Origin: Bacteroidia bacterium | GTDB lineage: Bacteria; Bacteroidota; Bacteroidia; AKYH767-A; OLB10 | Length of the DNA: 47,732 nt | Assembly (NCBI GenBank): GCA_016788185.1 | Contig: JAEUTF010000054.1 | Location: 1 to 47,732, forward strand | Direction: 5' to 3' | Shown here: positions 23,518-35,300 of the stretch, piece after piece | Layout: each line of letters begins with the position of its first letter | How positions within the stretch are numbered: position 1 is the first letter of the stretch | Position numbers and translations under genes: made by a program | Notes under the pieces: generated by a model | Databases searched by the model: none | Told to the model about the DNA's origin: nothing | Seen by the model: the letters and a program-made list of their open reading frames with translations, nothing else

Positions 23518-23525
23518 TACCTTTG
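23518..23525 (+). promoter_or_regulatory. Putative -7 box of tatA
   Basis: TACCTTTG exactly fits the Bacteroidota -7 consensus TAnnTTTG and lies 18 bases before the tatA ATG. No good -33 TTG is present at the expected distance. Confidence 0.6.
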
Positions 23526-23543
23526 CCGGGTAAATTACATCCG

Positions 23544-23753
23544 ATGAATCTCTCTATTCTTATTGGTTTCCTGGGCGGCATGGGCGGCACCGAAATCTTC
23601 CTCATCATTCTGGTTCTGCTACTCTTCTTCGGAGGGAAACGCATTCCGGAACTGGCCAAAGGCCTGGGTAGAGGCATCAAGGAATTCAAGGATGCTTCCA
23701 AAGGCGTAGCCGGCGGAGAGGAGGAAGCCAAGAAAATCGAAGACAAAAAATAA
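23544..23753 (+). CDS. tatA: Sec-independent (Tat) translocase subunit TatA
   Basis: 69 residues, normal for TatA/TatE. A single N-terminal membrane helix ([16 protein letters not shown]) is followed by the hinge [20 protein letters not shown], with the invariant F-G and the amphipathic helix, and then a charged tail ([12 protein letters not shown]). TatA oligomers form the passage for folded proteins across the inner membrane with TatC, which is not in this window. I chose the ATG at 23544 ([12 protein letters not shown]); an in-frame ATG at 23523 overlaps the -7 box and is unlikely. The gene appears monocistronic, between its own -7 box and a bidirectional terminator. Confidence 0.95.
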   Translation: MNLSILIGFLGGMGGTEIFLIILVLLLFFGGKRIPELAKGLGRGIKEFKDASKGVAGGEEEAKKIEDKK

Positions 23754-23770
23754 GCTTGTTCAGGAATAAA

Positions 23771-23799
23771 AAAAGGAGGCCGAAAGCCTCCTTTTAAAT
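23771..23799. terminator. Bidirectional intrinsic terminator between tatA and the SRPBCC gene
   Basis: A perfect 10-bp stem, AAAAGGAGGC (23771-23780) with GCCTCCTTTT (23786-23795), closes a CGAAA loop. The A-run on the left and T-run on the right give U-tracts in both directions, which fits its position between two convergent genes. Confidence 0.88.
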
Positions 23800-23812
23800 T
23801 TTACGTCCCTCT

Positions 23813-24817
23813 TTATTTTACAGGGTAACAAATTTCGGTCAGCCATTTGGCCGTATCCTTCTCCATCATCGGATCCGTGACGTAGCGCTCCCAGGGCGGA
23901 CCGATGCTTTGCAGTTTGTTTTTCTCTATATAATCCGCCGCCGCCGCGTGTCCGGCCGGTGTTCCTTCGTAGGCACCGGAATAGGAAACAACGAGCATGT
24001 TTCCGCCGGCATATTTGCCCGCTTTCACCTGCCCGGAGGCCTTGCCGGCTTTGTTCACCGGAAGACAGACGTCCATCTCCCAATTGGTTTCCGATTCGGT
24101 ATAATAAATGGCAAAAGGAGGGCCGGCAAATTCAAGCCCCTGCTTTTTGATTTCTTCACTGATGATGCCGTAATTCATGCCGAGTTTCTGACCGATGGTG
24201 GCCACACTGGCCGAATCGTGTATGTACAGATAATCCATGGCGGGCATGGCTTTCACTTCAACAGGCCAGGAAGGAGCCGCCGCGGCCACCGGCATTTTTT
24301 CGGCCATCTCGCTGATGCCCAGTAAACCTTTGTCAAAAGCGTCCACCATCATGCTTTTCCCCAGCTGCCAGAACAAGCGCATGTAGGGATTGTTCCCCAG
24401 GTCGCTGTCGAAAAACCAGGTCACCTTGGTACTTCCCTCTTCCGGTTCAAAGCGAAAACCGCTGGTGGATTTGCCCTGATCCTTGAATTCGAGTTCTATC
24501 AGAATGAGTTTCTCCGGGTTGGCCTCGATGATGGTCAGTTTCCCTTCGCCCGACTCGGGTCCGATCCAGCTGTAGCTGGCACCCGGCCCGGAAGCGATGT
24601 CGTTGTAGGTCACTTTCATCTCCGGATCCATCTTCTTCCAGGGACTCCATCCTTCCCAGTTTTTCATGGTATTGACCTGATCATAAATGGCCGGAAGCGG
24701 CGCTTTCATGTTCAGGCTGCGTTCCAGATGCAGACTGGAGGGAAGCATCCAGCCGATGACAGCGGCAATGGCTGCAACGATCAGGAGTACAATAAAGATC
24801 TTTTTAAGCAGGTTCAT
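23813..24817 (-). CDS. Membrane-anchored SRPBCC domain plus GyrI-like effector-binding domain
   Basis: 334 residues. One N-terminal membrane helix (IFIVLLIVAAIAAVIGWML) is followed by an SRPBCC/polyketide-cyclase-type domain (about 30-175; IYDQVNTMKNWEGWSPW is the usual start). A GyrI-like/AraC effector-binding small-molecule domain comes last (about 180-334; the end is GPPWERYVTDPMMEKDTAKW). Both folds bind hydrophobic or amphipathic ligands, so this is a membrane-tethered two-module ligand binder without a DNA-binding domain. Similar proteins are widespread in Bacteroidota, but none has a function known to me. It is transcribed alone, convergent with tatA. TACTTTCA (24852-24845, minus strand) is a weak -7 candidate 27 bases upstream. 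Confidence 0.8.
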   Translation of the reverse strand: MNLLKKIFIVLLIVAAIAAVIGWMLPSSLHLERSLNMKAPLPAIYDQVNTMKNWEGWSPWKKMDPEMKVTYNDIASGPGASYSWIGPESGEGKLTIIEANPEKLILIELEFKDQGKSTSGFRFEPEEGSTKVTWFFDSDLGNNPYMRLFWQLGKSMMVDAFDKGLLGISEMAEKMPVAAAAPSWPVEVKAMPAMDYLYIHDSASVATIGQKLGMNYGIISEEIKKQGLEFAGPPFAIYYTESETNWEMDVCLPVNKAGKASGQVKAGKYAGGNMLVVSYSGAYEGTPAGHAAAADYIEKNKLQSIGPPWERYVTDPMMEKDTAKWLTEICYPVK

Positions 24818-24976
24818 GGCTAAAGGTTTTTAAAATTACAAGGGTGAAAGTAGAAAAAATCAGGCATTGCCTTTGATTCCATGTAAAGTGCTTTTTAGCT
24901 GATTATACGTCGCTTAGTATACAGGCCAGACCTGCTTTGGACGATTCCGGCGCATCCTGCATCCGCTTGCTTTTGC

Positions 24977-24984
24977 TAAATTCG
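24977..24984 (+). promoter_or_regulatory. Putative -7 box of gpsA, implying a leaderless transcript
   Basis: TAAATTCG (form TAnnTTCG) ends five bases before the gpsA ATG. If transcription starts about six bases after the box, as in other Bacteroidota promoters, it would begin at or near the A of the start codon. Confidence 0.45.
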
Positions 24985-24989
24985 CCGGC

Positions 24990-25979
24990 ATGCAGTCGGT
25001 TACGGTTTTGGGTGGTGGCAGCTGGGCGACAGCCCTGGTGAAGATCCTGAGCAACAATGCCCCTCACATCCAATGGTGGATGCGCAACCAGGAGGCGGTT
25101 GATTTCATCCACCAGTACCGCCACAATCCCGGCTACCTGAGCGATGTGGAAATAGACCTGCAAAAGGTCCGTCCCGGCTCCGGGCTGGAAGAGGCGCTGG
25201 CCGCTTCCGACCTCATCGTGCTGGCCGTACCCGCCGCCTTTCTGAATACCACGTTGAAAGGTCTGACGCCCGCCTCTTTCGAAGGAAAGACGGTGTTTTC
25301 CGCCATCAAAGGCATTGTTCCCGAACACAACCTGATTGTAGGTGATTTCATGCACCGGATTTTCGGGGTTCCCTATGAAAAGGTAGGAGTCATCACCGGT
25401 CCCTGCCATGCTGAAGAAGTGGCCCTGGAAAAACTCAGCTACCTGACCGTGGCCTGTCCCGATGCCGACACGAGCGCCGGCATGGCCGAATTACTAACGT
25501 GCAGGTACATACGAACGGTTGTTTCCGATGACATCTTCGGTACCGAGTACGCCGCGGTGCTGAAAAACATCATGGCCATTGCCAGCGGCATCTGTCACGG
25601 CGCCGGTTACGGCGACAATTTCCAGGCAGTACTGATTTCCAATGCTATACGTGAAATAAAGCGTTTTGTAGATGCCGTGTACCCCATGAACCGCGACATC
25701 AACGACAGCGCTTACCTGGGCGATCTGCTGGTCACCGCTTATTCGCAGTTCAGCCGCAACCGCACCTTCGGGTCCATGATCGGCAAAGGCTACTCGGTAA
25801 AAAGCGCTCAGATGGAAATGAACATGATCGCCGAAGGGTATTATGCCGTGGCCTGCGTTCATGAAATCAATAAAAAACTCGGGCTGCATCTACCCATCTG
25901 CCAGGCGGTGTACCACATCCTCTATGAAAAAATTTCGGCCCGTCTGGAGATGAAACTGCTTACCGAACAACTCAGCTGA
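24990..25979 (+). CDS. gpsA: NAD(P)-dependent glycerol-3-phosphate dehydrogenase
   Basis: 329 residues, the normal length for GpsA, which reduces dihydroxyacetone phosphate to sn-glycerol 3-phosphate for phospholipid synthesis in the cytoplasm. The N-terminal dinucleotide-binding motif is VLGGGSWATAL (6-16), and the catalytic lysine is Lys192 in GTEYAAVLKNIMAIASG. Other family segments include FSAIKGI, ITGPCHAEEV and SRNRTFG. The start gives the canonical short N-terminus MQSVTVLGGG, and a -7-like box lies only five bases upstream. It is probably monocistronic: convergent or unrelated genes lie on both sides, and the next plus-strand gene starts 347 bp later. Confidence 0.96.
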   Translation: MQSVTVLGGGSWATALVKILSNNAPHIQWWMRNQEAVDFIHQYRHNPGYLSDVEIDLQKVRPGSGLEEALAASDLIVLAVPAAFLNTTLKGLTPASFEGKTVFSAIKGIVPEHNLIVGDFMHRIFGVPYEKVGVITGPCHAEEVALEKLSYLTVACPDADTSAGMAELLTCRYIRTVVSDDIFGTEYAAVLKNIMAIASGICHGAGYGDNFQAVLISNAIREIKRFVDAVYPMNRDINDSAYLGDLLVTAYSQFSRNRTFGSMIGKGYSVKSAQMEMNMIAEGYYAVACVHEINKKLGLHLPICQAVYHILYEKISARLEMKLLTEQLS

Positions 25980-26326
25980 GTCTGTTTTTCCCCGGTTTCC
26001 CTTCAAACGGTCCCTGCCGGCGGACGATCTGACCAAAAATAGGTAAGCAAGCGATGTTATCACCGATGAAAAACCAGTTCTTGTATTGAACCCTGCCCCT
26101 GCTTTACACCACGGCTGTCCGGTTTAAGAAATACGATCAAAAACGACCACCCTGCGTTTTTAACCGTTCACCCTGAAAAAAATCGCCCTCACGGGTCCGG
26201 GGTATGTGTGGAAAAGCATATATTTACAATGCCGCTCCTGCGGCCACCCTCCAAAACCACCACACCGCCTCCGGAACCCACCGGAGCTGCCCCATTTCCA
26301 TTACGAACACCGAACATCTAACGTCC
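25980..26326 (+). other. 347-bp leader region of the giant adhesin gene
   Basis: No gene is visible. The adhesin frame stays open back to an ATG at 26204, but the extra 41 residues precede a perfect signal peptide and are unlikely to be translated. A TATATTTA sequence around 26217-26224 is a weak -7 candidate. No strong hairpin terminator follows gpsA. Confidence 0.4.
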
Positions 26327-29300
26327 ATGATGCTGAGAAAAGTACTTTTCAGGATACTTACGCTCCTGCTTTTAACGGCGGGACCGCTGCAGGCTCAGGT
26401 CTATACCATGGGCAACGGCACCGTCAACACCTGCTCCGGCTTTTTCTATGACAGCGGTGGCAGCGGCGGTGATTACTTCAACAACGAGAATTATACCCTG
26501 TCCATTTGTGCCTCCACACCGGGTACCTGCGTACGCCTCAATTTCACCAGTTTCGACCTGGAGCCCACTTTTGATGAAATGATGATTTACAACGGGCCCA
26601 GCACAGCCGCTCCGCTGATCGGAACCTTTACCGGCAATGTGAGTCCGGGCCTGATCACGGGAAGTTCCGGTTGCCTTACCATCGTATTTACTTCCGATGC
26701 CATTGTCCGGTATACCGGCTGGTCGGCGGAAATCTCCTGTGTGAACTGCAGCAATGGCTCCTGCCTCAGCAATTGCAACGGCGGTGCGGCGCCCGCCAAC
26801 GATGCCTGTACCGGGGCACAAAATCTGGGAAGCATTCCGGCACCCGCTCCCTGTCCGGGCGGGATCGGCGGACTCAGCACCACCAACACCAGCAACCTCT
26901 GCGCCACCGCGGAATTTCCCTATTCCTCACTCTTAGGCTGCCAGCCATCCGGCAACATGGCCACTCCGGCGGCCGACGTGTGGTACCGCTTCAACATTAC
27001 CGGACCCAGCCTGAATGTAAACATCTCAGGCGGCCTCGCCAATCCGAATGTGGGGCTCTATGAAGGCAGTTCCTGTGCCAGCCTCATTCCGAGAGGATGC
27101 GCCATTGGCAACAACGGCAACCTGAATGCCACCTTTTCCGGACTGGCGGCCGGCACCTATTACCTCCAGGTGAGCGGAGGGTCGGTGACCGACCAGTGTG
27201 ATTTCACGCTCACCCTGCAGAACAATTACGATTGCGCCGGCTGCGTGATTCAAAGTAATTTCACGGCTGTTCCGCCTCCTGTAAACGGATTTTATCCTGC
27301 GGGGCAAACCGTTACCTTCTGCTACACCATTACGGATTACAACCAGACCTCGGCCAACTGGCTGCACGGCATCGTTCCGGATTTCGGACCGGGCTGGGAC
27401 ATGAGCACCTTTGTGGCAGGATCGACCACCAACTGTAGCGGGCAGGGAACCTGGAACTGGTACAACAGCAACGTAACCAGTTCGGCCACCGGCAATGTCA
27501 GCGGGCCCGGATTTTACTATGAGTCGCCGCTCGGCAATCCCTCCGGACTTTCGGATGGCAACCCTGGCAATAATTTCGGCGACAACAACGGTACCAATAC
27601 CTGCGACTGGACCTTTTGCTGGACCATCCAGACGCTGCCCGCGAGTGCCTGCATCCAGGGTGCCAGCCTCAACATATCGGTAGATACCTATGGCGACGGA
27701 GAGAGTGGATCATGGGGTTCCGTAGCCTGTACGCAGGATCCGGTGACCAGTTTTTACGCGGCGCTGTCCTGCTGCGAAGCCCCGGTCATCAATGTCACCA
27801 ACCCACAGTGTCCGGGCCAGAATACCGGCAGCGCCACGGCGCAGGGAGCCGGCAACGGTCCCTGGGATTACGTCTGGCAAAACGCGGTCGGGGGCACCAT
27901 GCTTTCACAGAGTAACATTGCGGGGTCCAGCACCATCAACAACCTGCCTCCCGGCAATTACACCATCCGCGTTACCGACAACACCGGCTGTACGGCCAAT
28001 GCGGCCTTCACCGTGACGGCAGCACCAGCCTTTACCGCCAGCATCAACACCACCAACCTGACCTGCAACGGCAGCAATAACGGCAGCGCCAGTGTGATTG
28101 TGAACGGAGGAAGCCCCGGCTACAGCTACAGCTGGCTGCCCAGTGGCAGCGGCAGCAATCCCACCTCGCTGCCCGCGGGGAACTATACCGTTACCGTCAC
28201 CGATGCGAACGGCTGCACCACCACGGCTTCCGGCAGCATCACACAACCCAACCAGCTGCTGGTCAGCATCGGCACCCAGAACAACATCACCTGCAACGGC
28301 GGACAGGATGGCAGCATCACCGTATCGGCCAGCGGGGGCACCCCCGGCTATGCTTACACGTGGTCGAACGGGACGGCCGGCACCTCGGTATCCGGCCTCA
28401 GCGCCGGCGCCTACACGGTCACGGTAACCGATAGCCGCGGCTGCACCGGATTTATGACTGTGGTTTTATCACAGCCTGCCGCACTGGCCCTGAATCTCTC
28501 TTCCACCACGGCCAGTTGTGGCAACGCCAACGGAACGGCCACCGTGATTGCGGCGGGCGGTGTTCCGGCTTATACCTATGCCTGGTCGCCTTCCGGCGGC
28601 AGCGGCAACATCGCATCCGGACTTACGGCAGGCGGATACAATGTAACGGTGACCGATAGCCGCGGTTGCACCGCCATCGGCAATGTGGTGGTCAGCAACA
28701 GCAGCGGCCCCACCGCCGGCATCCTCTCCAGTAACAATGTAAGCTGCTTTGGCGGCACTGACGGCAGCGCCACGGTGAGTGTAACCGGCAGCAGCGGCGC
28801 CGTGACCTACAGCTGGGCCCCCTCCGGAGGGAATGCCGCCACCGCCTCCGGACTGGCAGCGGGTAATTACACCGTTACGGTGAATGACGCTTCCGGCTGC
28901 AGCAGTTCCGCCTCCGTGGTGATCACATCACCACCTCAGCTAACGGCCACCATCACCGCCAGTATTCCCGTCTCCTGCAGCAATGAAAATGACGGATCCC
29001 TTACCGTACAGGCCAACGGCGGTACGCCGGGATACAGTTACCAGTGGAGCGGTGGTTCCGTTAATCCGACCGACAACCTGCTCAGCGCCGGCAGCTACAC
29101 GGTAACCATCACCGATGCATCCGGATGTACCGCTACGGCCACCGGAACCGTCAACGCGCCGCCGGCCCTGCAATTAAATGTTACCGCGAACAATCCTGCC
29201 TCCTGCGCAGGAGGTAATGACGGAAGCGCAACGGTGGCTGCCGCCGGAGGTACACCGGCCTACAGCTACCAATGGTCGAACGGAAATACCTCCGCCGGTT

Positions 29301-32300
29301 TGTCCGCCCTGGCGGCCGGCACCTATACCGCCACGGTGACCGATGCGAACGGTTGCACTTCGACCGCTCAGGTGAACATCGGACAAGCCGGAGCGCTGGT
29401 GCTGAACCTCTCCTCCACCAGTACTTCTTGCGGAAACAATAACGGCAGCGCCACCGTACTGGTCAACGGCGGTACGCCGGCTTATTCTTACACCTGGAAC
29501 CCCACCGGCGGCACGGCAAATACAGCTTCCGGACTTGGTTCCGGTAACTATACCGTGATCGTAACGGATGCAAACGGTTGCACGACGGCGGGAAACATCA
29601 ATGTTCCCAGCGCCAACGGTCCCGGCATCGTACTGAACAGCAGTACCGACATCAGTTGCCCGGGCGGAAGCGACGGAAGCATTGATGTGAGCGTGAACGG
29701 TGGCGTGACGCCTTACAACTACACCTGGTCGAACGGCGCGGCCGGTAATATCCTCAACAACCTGGCGGCCGGCACCTACATCCTGACCATTACCGACGAC
29801 AACAATTGCACCGCCTCTTTGTCGGTAAGCCTTACAGCGCCGCAGGCCTTTGCCTTTGTTACCACTCCTGTTACCGCGCACTGCGGGCAGGCCGACGGCA
29901 GCCTGGGCATGAACGTGAGCGGCGGCACGGCTCCCTATACCTACCTGTGGTCGAACGGCGCCGGCGGCAGCCTGCTGACGAACATCGGCGCCGGCACCTA
30001 TACCCTCACCGTGAGCGACGCCAACGGCTGTAGCGCTCAGGCGCAGGGAACGGTACCGGACGAACCCGCTCCCGTGCTCAGCATCAACAACATTCTGGAT
30101 GCCACCTGCGCCGGCGCTTCGGATGGCCGTATCCGCGTGAACGTAGCCGGCGGCATTCCCCCGTATACCTATGCCTGGTCGAACGGAACCATCGGACAAC
30201 TCAATGCCAATATTCCGGCCGGCACCTATACCGTCACGGTGATGGATGATTTCGGATGTACATCGACGTTACAAGCTTCGGTGAATGAGCCACCGGCCCT
30301 CGTGCTGGTCACCGGCAGCACTTCCGCCACCTGCGGCGCCTCCAACGGCAGCGCCAATGTGCTGGCCGCGGGTGGAACGGCTCCCTACCAGTACAACTGG
30401 GTACCGGCGGGCGGCAGCGGCGCCAGCGCCCTGAACCTCGGAGCGGGCGCCTACACCGTGGTGGTGACCGATGACAACGGATGCACGGAACAGGCCAGCG
30501 TGACGGTACCCAGCTCCAACGGCCCTTCCGCCGCCGTGCTGCTCTCCACCGACGTAAGCTGTTCCGGCGGAAACGACGGCAGCCTCACCATAGCCGTTAA
30601 CGGCGGTGTGGCTCCGTACAATTACCAGTGGTCATCGGGTGGCAGCGGCGTTTCCGGCAACAACCTCACGGCAGGCACCTACACCATTACCGTGAGTGAT
30701 GCCAACAACTGCAGCGCCACCGTGGCCGGTGTCATCAACGAACCTCCGGCCATCAACATGGTCCTTGCTTCGTTCACGGCACATTGCGGTCAGGCGGACG
30801 GCAGCGCCGATGCGCAGGTGAACGGCGGCGTACCCCCCTATTCCTACACCTGGTCCACCGGGACCTCCGTCAACAATATTCTTCCTTCCGTAGCGGCAGG
30901 AACCTATACCGTTACCGTCACCGATGCCAATGGCTGTACCGGACAAAGCTCCGTCCTCGTCAGCGATAAACCGGGTCCGGCCGTCAATGTAGCCGGCATC
31001 AACAATGCCACCTGCAACGGCGGAAGCAACGGAAGCATTGCCGTGGGTCTGAGCGGCGGCAGCGCGCCTTTCGCCTATACCTGGTCGAACGGCACATCCG
31101 GTGCGGTGAATTCAAACCTCGCTGCCGGCACCTATACCGTCACTGTCAGCGATGCTTTCGGATGTACGGGAACGGTATCCGGCACCGTGAACGACCCCCC
31201 TGCCATACAACTGAACTTTAACAATACCACCTCCACCTGCGGATTTTCGAATGGCTCTGCCAGCGTGACGCCGGCCGGAGGAAGCGCCCCCTACACCTAC
31301 CTCTGGAACAACGGGGCCGTGGTATCCGGTCCATCGGCGCTGGCGGCGGGGATTTATACCGTGACCGTAACCGATGCGCAGGGCTGTTCCGTAAGCGGTA
31401 GCACGATTGTGAACAGCGCCGGCGGACCGACCCTGGCGGCCGGCCCGCTGACCGATGTGAGTTGTGCCGGCGGCGCGGACGGTACTGCCACCGTACTCGT
31501 CATTGCCGGGAATGGCCCCTACACCTTCGACTGGCTGCCCTATGGCGGCATCACGGCATCCGCTAACGGCTTGTCGGCAGGAAATTACAAAGTAACCGTG
31601 ACCGATGTGAACGGTTGCAGCACCGCCCTGAATTTTGATATCCTGGAACCCACGCCGCTGGTGGTGAACAACCTTTGTACCCCGGTGAGTTGCAATGCCG
31701 GCGCCGACGGTACCGCCACCATCGACGCGCAGGGCGGCACCGCACCCTATACCTATGACTGGAATCCGGGAGGCCTCGCGCCCGCCAACAGGATCAATCT
31801 GTCCGCAGGAACGTATACGGTTACCGTTAGTGACAGCAAGGGCTGTACCATGCAGACACAGGCCATCGTCAGTGAACCCACGGCCATCACAGGCGTACTC
31901 AGCGTGGCGGATGCCACCTGCAACGGCGGCAGCGACGGCAGCGTATCCATTGTGGCGGCAGGAGGCCTGACGCCCTACACCTTCCTCTGGAGCGACGGAT
32001 CCACCGGAACACAGATCAGCAACCTCGCAGCGGGTGCCTACAGCATCACTATCTATGATAACAACGGATGCAGCCATGCGGAAAACGCCCTCGTCGCTGA
32101 ACCGGCCGCCATCAGCCTGAACATCACCGTGAACGATGCCAGTTGTGGCAATGCCAACGGCAATGCCCAGGTAAGCGGAAGCGGCGGCACAGGGAATCTC
32201 AGCTACCAATGGTCCAACGGATCCGGCAGCAATTCTATTTCCGCACTCACGGCTGGCAATTATACCGTTATTGCCACTGATGACAACGGATGTACCGTGA

Positions 32301-35300
32301 GCGGCAACGCCCTCGTCAGCGATCTCGGCGGACCTTCCCTGAGCCTGTTCAGCGCCAACGATGTATCCTGTAACGGCGGATCGGATGGCACGGCGGAGGT
32401 GAGCGTGAATGCCGGAAACGGTCCTTTTGCCTTCCAGTGGCTCCCTGCCGGCGGCAGCAACGTGCTGGCCACCGGACTGAGTGCCGGCGCCTATACGGTG
32501 AATGTCACGGATGCCAACGGCTGTGTCAGCAGCATCAATGTTAACATCATCGAACCGGCAGCACTCAGCCTTCAGACCAATTCCACACAGGCCACCTGCG
32601 GCAATGCCAACGGCAGCGCCGCGGTGCTGGCGAATGGCGGCACCGCCCCCTATACCTATGCCTGGTCGAACGGAGACAATACGGCTACAGCGTCGCTGCT
32701 TGCCGCCGGCACCTACAATGTAACCGTGACCGATGCCAAGGGCTGCAGTTCGGCCGCTTCGGCGACGGTACAGCAACCCTCCGGCCTCAGCCTTCAGACT
32801 TCCGCAACAGCCGCAACCTGCAACGGAGGAAATGACGGCAGCGCCCTGGTGAATGTAAACGGTGGCACCGCGCCTTACAGTTACCTCTGGAGCAACGGCG
32901 CTGTCACCGCACAACTGAACAACCTTAACGCCGGCTCGTATACCGTCACCGTTACCGATGACAACGGCTGCTCCTATACCGACAACATCGCAGTAAGTGA
33001 AGCCGGAGCCATTGTCCTGCAGGTACTGGTCAACGATGCCACCTGCGGAGCGGCCAACGGCAGCGCCGTCGTGACCGGAAACGGAGGAACCGGTTCGCTG
33101 GCCTGGACCTGGTCGGGCGGACAAAGCAGCAACAGCATTAACAACCTCGCTGCGGGGAGCTATACCGTTACCGCCACCGATGCCAACGGCTGCAGCAGCA
33201 GTACCGTGGCTGCAGTAGGGAACCTCGGCGGACCGCAGGCCGCCATCCAGACGGTAAGCGATGTGCGCTGTAACGGCGGAAGCGACGGCGCAGCCACGGC
33301 GGTAGTCAACGCAGGAAACGGGCCGTACAGCTATCAATGGATACCTTCCGGCGGCAATGCGCTTTCGGCGTCCGGTCTCAGTGCCGGCAATTACACGCTC
33401 GCCGTTACGGATGCCAACGGCTGCATCAGCAATCTCGCCGTCAGCATCAACGAACCTGCTGTCCTCAGCATACAACCGGGCACCCTCCAGGCCACTTGCG
33501 GAAACACCAACGGCAGCATCAGCACGCAGGTAAGCGGCGGCACAGGAACCTTCACCTACCTATGGTCCGACGGAAGTAACGGCAACGGATTATCGCAAAT
33601 AGCGGCCGGCTCGTACACCGTTACGGTCACGGATGCCAACAACTGCAGCGCCAGCGCCACCGCCGTGGTAGCCAATGCCGGAGGTCCGGTGCTGGCCGTC
33701 AGCAATGTAAGCGCTGCCAGCTGTTATGGTTCATCCGACGGATCCGCCGGCATTCTCATCAGCAGCGGGAATGCTCCTTTTAATTACAACTGGTCACCCT
33801 CGGGCGGTACCGCGGCGAACGCCAACGGCCTCGCGGCGGGAACCTACACGGTGGCGGTGACCGATATCAACGGGTGTGTGAGCCAGCAGGCCATCGTGAT
33901 CCAGGAGCCCACGGCGCTCAGCATTCAAAGCAGCACCAACCCCACCCAATGCAATGCCTCGAACGGAACGGCCTCCGTGCAGGTCAGCGGCGGAACGGGC
34001 AACTACAGTTATACCTGGAGCACCGGCGCCACCGGTGCACAACTCAACGGGCTGAACAGCGGAAACTATACCGTATTGGTGACCGATGCCAATGCCTGCA
34101 CCGCCAGCGAAGTACTCGTGGTCGGCGGATTGCCCGGTCCCGGCATCAGTGCGGTGACCACTACCGACGCAACCTGCTTCGGAGATGCTAACGGCAGCGC
34201 ACAAGTGCAATTCAGCAGCGGTACTGCGCCCTTCAGCTATGCATGGTCCAACGGCAGCGCCGGCGCCGGCGTTAACGGGCTCCCCGCAGGGAACTATACG
34301 GTGACCGTTACCGATGTCTTCGGCTGCTCCGATGCCCGTGTCTTCAGCATCCAGCAACCGGCCATACTGAGCGCACAGGCACAGCCCCTCACCATGGTCA
34401 GCTGCTTCGGCGGCAGCGACGGCACGGCCGGGGTACAGGCCAGCGGTGGCACGGCACCTTACAGCTACCAATGGTCGTCAGGCACGCAAAGTCAGACAGC
34501 CACCGGATTAAGTGCAGGCACATACACCGTGCTTATCAGTGATCAGCACGGATGCAGCGACAGCCGTAATGTGACCATCCTGCAACCAGCGCTGCTCACA
34601 CTCACACAACAGTCCATTTCTTCTGTCAGTTGTTATGGAGGAAGCAATGGCTCCGCCGGTTTCCAGGCCGGAGGAGGCACAGCGCCTTATCAGTATACCT
34701 GGTCGAACGGAAGCAGCAGCGCCGCGGCGAATAACCTGGCGGCCGGAAGTTATACGCTCACCCTGAGCGATGCCAGGGGCTGCAGCACCATGGCAACCCT
34801 GCTCATCACGCAGCCGGCTGAACTGAAATTTAACACCGCAACGGTTACAGGGGTATCCTGCTACAACGGTAACAACGGACAGATCAGCGTCAGCAATTAC
34901 GGCGGCGTTGCACCCTACGCTTACCAATGGTCAAACGGAAGTTCAGGGGCGGTCAATAACAACCTGCCGGCCGGCACCTTTACCGTCACGGTTACCGATG
35001 CCAACGGCTGTACGGAATTACAGAGTGCCACCGTGGCCCAGCCCCCGGCACTGGCCATACAATCCACCCTGAATCCGATTCCCTGCTACGGCATGGCTAA
35101 TGCCTCTGTGGTGGTGAATGCCTCGGGCGGTGTAGCGCCTTATGCCTATGCCTGGAACAACGGGTCCGTATCCAATTCCATCACCTCCTTGCCACCGGGA
35201 GTATATACGGTGCTCATTACCGATGCCAACAACTGTCTTTTCGATACCAGCTTCAGCATCACGCAGCCACCGCTGTTACAGGCACTGGTGAATCAACCCG

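Noticed and set aside
25980-26326. tRNA or small RNA gene before the adhesin
   Set aside because: No cloverleaf-compatible sequence or strong hairpin with T-run is visible.
29174-30199. Another long antisense frame in the adhesin gene
   Set aside because: Same reason: a periodic shadow of the coding repeats.
31112-33475. Long minus-strand open frame (787 codons) inside the adhesin gene
   Set aside because: It is an antisense reading of the Gly/Thr/Asn-rich SprB repeats; its composition (Gly, Ala, Val, Ile, Arg repeats) mirrors the sense repeats and it has no start context or domain.
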